NCBI RefSeq assembly: GCF_014698335.1
Contig: NZ_JACJSV010000028.1
Location: 1 to 54,823, forward strand
DNA: 54,823 nt
Direction: 5' to 3'
Source: Microcystis viridis FACHB-1342
GTDB taxonomy: Bacteria > Cyanobacteriota > Cyanobacteriia > Cyanobacteriales > Microcystaceae
The stretch's first letter is position 1. Each line of letters opens with the position of its first letter. Positions 52,124-54,823 of this stretch are shown here, one piece after another. Under the pieces are notes generated by a model. The model saw nothing but the letters and a program-made list of their open reading frames with translations, was not told the origin of the DNA and did no database searches. A program made the translations under genes and the position numbers.

Positions 52124-52876
52124 ATGGAATTTCTAGCACCCTTGCTGTTGATAGCGGGCATTCTGGGGTTAAATGGCTTTAAAATCGATCGAGAATACCA
52201 GCGTGGTGTTATCTTTCGCCTAGGTCGTTATCAAGACACCAAAGGCCCCGGACTGTACTGGATCATTCCCCTAGTTGACCAAAAAATGCAGCTGGATATT
52301 CGCACCAAAACCGTCGATATTGCCCCGCAAGAAACTGTCACCGCCGATAATGTCACAATTAAGGTTAATGCGGTTCTCTACTATCGCATTATCGATCCTA
52401 GCAAAGCGATTAATAAAGTCGAATCCTATCCTGCGGCCGTTTATCAAGCGGCCATGACCACTTTAAGAAATGTCGTCGGTCAAAATCATCTCGATGATGT
52501 CTTGCAAAAACGAGACAAAATTAATCAAGCGGTTCAACAAATTGTCGATGAAATTAGCGAACCTTGGGGCATCGATATCGAACGGGTGGAGATGAAAGAT
52601 GTGGAAATTCCCACTGGTATGCAGCGAGCTATGGCCAAGGAAGCGGAAGCATTGCGAGAAAAACGGGCCCGTTTGATTAAAGCTGCCGCAGAACAGGAAG
52701 CTTCGCTAAAATTAGCGGAAGCTTCCCGATTAATCATGGAAAATCCCGCCGCTTTGGAATTACGCCGCCTACAAATGTTAACGGAAATTGGAGCGGAAAA
52801 TAACACCAGTACCGTGATTATGCTCCCCTCCGATATCTTAAATCTCGCTCAAAAATTAACTGAAAAAAAATCATAA
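52124..52876 (+). CDS. Slipin/stomatin-like SPFH protein
   Basis: A 250-aa SPFH/band-7 membrane scaffold of the slipin/stomatin group, forming oligomers at membranes. ATG 52124 (MEFLAPLLLIAGILGLNG) gives an N-terminal hydrophobic anchor; a GTG at 52112 is also in frame. Core: REYQRGVIFRLGRYQDTKGPGLYWIIPLVDQ, MQLDIRTKTVDIAPQETVTADNVTIKVNAV and EISEPWGIDIERVEMKDVEIPTGMQRAMAKEAEALREKRARLIKAAAEQEAS. A C-terminal ILNLAQKL follows. No NfeD partner is adjacent. Confidence 0.92.
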   Translation: MEFLAPLLLIAGILGLNGFKIDREYQRGVIFRLGRYQDTKGPGLYWIIPLVDQKMQLDIRTKTVDIAPQETVTADNVTIKVNAVLYYRIIDPSKAINKVESYPAAVYQAAMTTLRNVVGQNHLDDVLQKRDKINQAVQQIVDEISEPWGIDIERVEMKDVEIPTGMQRAMAKEAEALREKRARLIKAAAEQEASLKLAEASRLIMENPAALELRRLQMLTEIGAENNTSTVIMLPSDILNLAQKLTEKKS

Positions 52877-52933
52877 AATGGCTCAGTTGTCAATAGCCAA
52901 AAAGGTTAATTTTCTCTGGTGTGTTAGGTTGGT

Positions 52934-53137
52934 TTAAGTAAGTGGTTATAATTAAATTGAAGATAGATTTTGTCTTTGATCCCCCCTGCCCCCCTTGATA
53001 AGGGGGGTGTCGATAGGCGGGGGGATCCCCCCTTAATCCCCCCTTGATAAGGGGGGTGTCGATAGGCGGGGGGATCCCCCCTTAATCCCCCCTTGATAAG
53101 GGGGGTGTCTGATAATTTTTAACGCCTACCTACTTAA
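52934..53137. mobile_element. MITE C with 49-bp internal tandem repeat
   Basis: The same family as MITEs A and B: ends TTAAGTAAGTGG (52934) and CCTACTTAA (53137), core GATCCCCCCTGCCCCCC. The core unit (CTTGATAAGGGGGGTGTC ... CCTTAATCCCCC) is repeated with exact 49-bp period (starts 52994, 53043, 53092), making the element about 204 bp. It ends directly at the gor stop codon, with TTAA doubled there. Confidence 0.75.
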
Positions 53138-54490
53138 TTAACGCATGGTGACAAATTCCTCGGCAGCACTGGGATGAATGCCGACAGTGGCATCAAAATC
53201 GGCTTTTGTCGCCCCCATTTTTACGGCAATGGCTACTCCTTGAATAATTTCGGCGGCGTGATCTCCCACCATGTGCGCCCCAAGGATTTTACCACTTTCC
53301 TGATGGACAACTAATTTCATCAAAGTTTTGTCCTCTCGGCCTGGTAAAACATTGTAACCAGGGCGGAATTTAGACCGATAAACTTTAATTACCGTGTCAC
53401 CATATTGTTTTTTTGCTTGCAATTCTGTTAATCCCACCGTCGCCGCTTCAGGAGTAGAAAATACTGCCGAAGGAACGTTTTCATAACTCATTAACCGGGG
53501 TTTATTACCAAAGACTGTATCGGCAAAAGCTCGCCCCTCATTAATCGCCACGGGAGTTAAATTAATTTTATCGGTACAATCACCCACGGCATAGATATTA
53601 TCTTCACTGGTTTGGCTATACTCGTTGACGACAATTGCCCGATTTTTTACCTCGACATTGACATTCTCTAAGCCTAATTTTTCCAGCTTAGGAATTCTGC
53701 CAGTAGCGGCTAAACCTAGAGCATCAACAAATAAGATTTCTGAGGTTTCTTTACCCTGAATATGTACCTTTAACCCTTCCTCAGTTTTCTCGATCGAAGT
53801 GGGGAAAGTTTCGGGCATAATTTTAATTCCCTGACGGATCATTTCCGCTTGAATCTCATCGCGGATATCCTCATCAAACCCTCTTAAAATCTTGTCTTTA
53901 CGGATTAACTGCACCACTTCTGTCCCCAATCCGTGCATAATACCGGCAAATTCTACCCCAATATATCCCGCTCCTAAAACTATAATTCTTTTCGGTTGTT
54001 CTGGCAGTTGAAACATGGCATCAGAAACTACCGTATGTTCGATCCCTGGAATATCGGGTTTAACCGGATGTCCCCCCACGGCAATTAAAATTTTATCGGC
54101 AGTAATTTTCTCCTCTCCCACCTCTAGGGTATGGCTATCAAGAAACTTGGCATAATTAGGAAAAATCGTCACTTGAGAATTATCGAGCATCTTTTGATAA
54201 ATGCCATTTAAACGGATAGTTTCCTGATTAAGCGCGCTAATTAATTTTTGCCAATTTAACTGACTCTCTACCGGACTCCAACCGTAACCTTCCGCATCCT
54301 TAAATAGTTGCGGAAAACGACTAGAATAAACCATTAATTTTTTAGGAATACAACCGCGATTAACACAGGTTCCTCCCAAGCGATCATATTCTGCTAATCC
54401 CACTTTTGCCCCGTATTCGGCTGCCCGTCTAGCGGTGGCAATACCCCCAGAACCACCACCAATCACGAATAAATCAAAATCATAACTCAT
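53138..54490 (-). CDS. gor: Glutathione reductase (NADPH)
   Basis: Reduces glutathione disulphide with NADPH. I take ATG 54490 (MSYDFDLFVIGGGSGG, 450 aa), which has CGAGGA about 8 nt upstream; a longer frame to 54547 is less likely. The FAD-binding GGGSGG (11-16), redox pair C42/C47 in GGTCVNRGCIPKK, second dinucleotide motif GAGYIGVEFAG and GDCTD FAD motif are intact. The C-terminal catalytic His is in VGIHPSAAEEFVTMR. MITE C abuts the 3' end. Confidence is high. Confidence 0.95.
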   Translation of the reverse strand: MSYDFDLFVIGGGSGGIATARRAAEYGAKVGLAEYDRLGGTCVNRGCIPKKLMVYSSRFPQLFKDAEGYGWSPVESQLNWQKLISALNQETIRLNGIYQKMLDNSQVTIFPNYAKFLDSHTLEVGEEKITADKILIAVGGHPVKPDIPGIEHTVVSDAMFQLPEQPKRIIVLGAGYIGVEFAGIMHGLGTEVVQLIRKDKILRGFDEDIRDEIQAEMIRQGIKIMPETFPTSIEKTEEGLKVHIQGKETSEILFVDALGLAATGRIPKLEKLGLENVNVEVKNRAIVVNEYSQTSEDNIYAVGDCTDKINLTPVAINEGRAFADTVFGNKPRLMSYENVPSAVFSTPEAATVGLTELQAKKQYGDTVIKVYRSKFRPGYNVLPGREDKTLMKLVVHQESGKILGAHMVGDHAAEIIQGVAIAVKMGATKADFDATVGIHPSAAEEFVTMR

Positions 54491-54646
54491 AAAAATATCC
54501 TCGCGAATGTATAGAAATTTGACGGAATCAAAAAACTTTCTGGGCAAAAAGGGGAGCGAATATCTCGGATCAATCCCTAACTGAATCTATCGAGTAACTA
54601 GCACAATATAGTCACTAATGCTGCTAAATTAGAGCCAATTTATTTA

Positions 54647-54713
54647 CTAAGTAGCTGGTTATAATTAAATTGAAGATAGATTTTGTCTTTGATCCCCCCT
54701 GCCCCCCTTATTA
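54647..54713. mobile_element. MITE D, truncated
   Basis: A left part of the same MITE family: CTAAGTAGCTGGTTATAATT onward, then TGAAGATAGATTTTGTCTTT and GATCCCCCCTGCCCCCC. It breaks off at CTTATTAAGC and lacks the right terminus, so it is a degenerate copy. The rest of 54548-54823 has no gene that I can support. Confidence 0.6.
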
Positions 54714-54823
54714 AGCTATCCATTAGTCACATCTTTCTTAACATAAAATTTGACAAAAAGAGAAAAGTGTGCAAGATGGCTCAAGGGGGTTCTATGGGGG
54801 GACTAATTTGATGAGATAGTTTC

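Overview
The window comes from a cyanobacterium, most likely Microcystis. The signs are an allophycocyanin-B alpha gene (apcD), conserved cyanobacterial gene pairs (yqeK-rsfS-CGLD27, rpmH-rnpA-PH-yidC-jag, pilB-pilT-pilC), scattered GCGATCGC (HIP1) octamers, modest GC, and intergenic spacers full of 7-bp tandem repeats and small MITE-like elements. The genus is an inference from this repeat style and gene content. No rRNA, tRNA or CRISPR array was seen.

Layout. 1-4341: the 3' part of a TPR gene, then a minus-strand array of Rpn-family/DUF2887 PD-(D/E)XK nuclease genes with duplicated, swapped and free-standing C-terminal tails. 4342-9507: dapB, an asparaginase, then yqeK-rsfS-CGLD27 and a membrane GTPase. 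9526-10830: a solo TnpB element. 11054-14577: pdhB, secD, secF. 14574-15238: a toxin-antitoxin pair. 15347-19210: ruvC, wecB, an MCE protein and its ABC ATPase. 19453-22023: a large radical SAM protein. 22244-26867: pilC, pilT, pilB. 27108-30621: grpE, a HAD hydrolase and a glycogen-debranching-type glycosidase. 30713-33351: the rpmH-rnpA-PH-yidC-jag operon with a clear terminator. 33458-37070: small secreted or unknown proteins and a GT39-like glycosyltransferase. 37241-38770: a pyruvate kinase, with MITEs upstream. 39485-43268: gatB, an orphan ParA, a secreted HExxH protein and a J-domain/pentapeptide fusion. 43970-49542: an eight-gene Mrp-type cation/proton antiporter operon with two mrpD copies. 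50130-54490: a TPR protein, a membrane protein, apcD, a stomatin-like protein and glutathione reductase, with more MITEs.

The strongest candidate for an undescribed system is the nuclease array at 1168-4087. The complete gene at 1443-2252 has an ideal internal Shine-Dalgarno plus ATG (GGAG, 7 nt, ATG) that would make its 73-residue C-terminal domain separately. The same cassette is repeated downstream as a free-standing 69-aa ORF and again as an 18-aa truncated copy, each with its own ribosome site. This resembles the intragenic small inhibitor proteins reported for E. coli Rpn nucleases, but with extra dedicated copies. Next to it, two DUF2887 genes look identical over about 600 bp yet carry different tails, and one is frameshifted by an 83-bp tandem duplication. 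The second notable region is the mrpD pair. The copies are near-identical over a central tract of about 970 bp with sharply diverged flanks, which suggests gene conversion. The upstream copy has lost its ancestral ATG and is fused in frame to what looks like the 3' end of a deleted mrpC.
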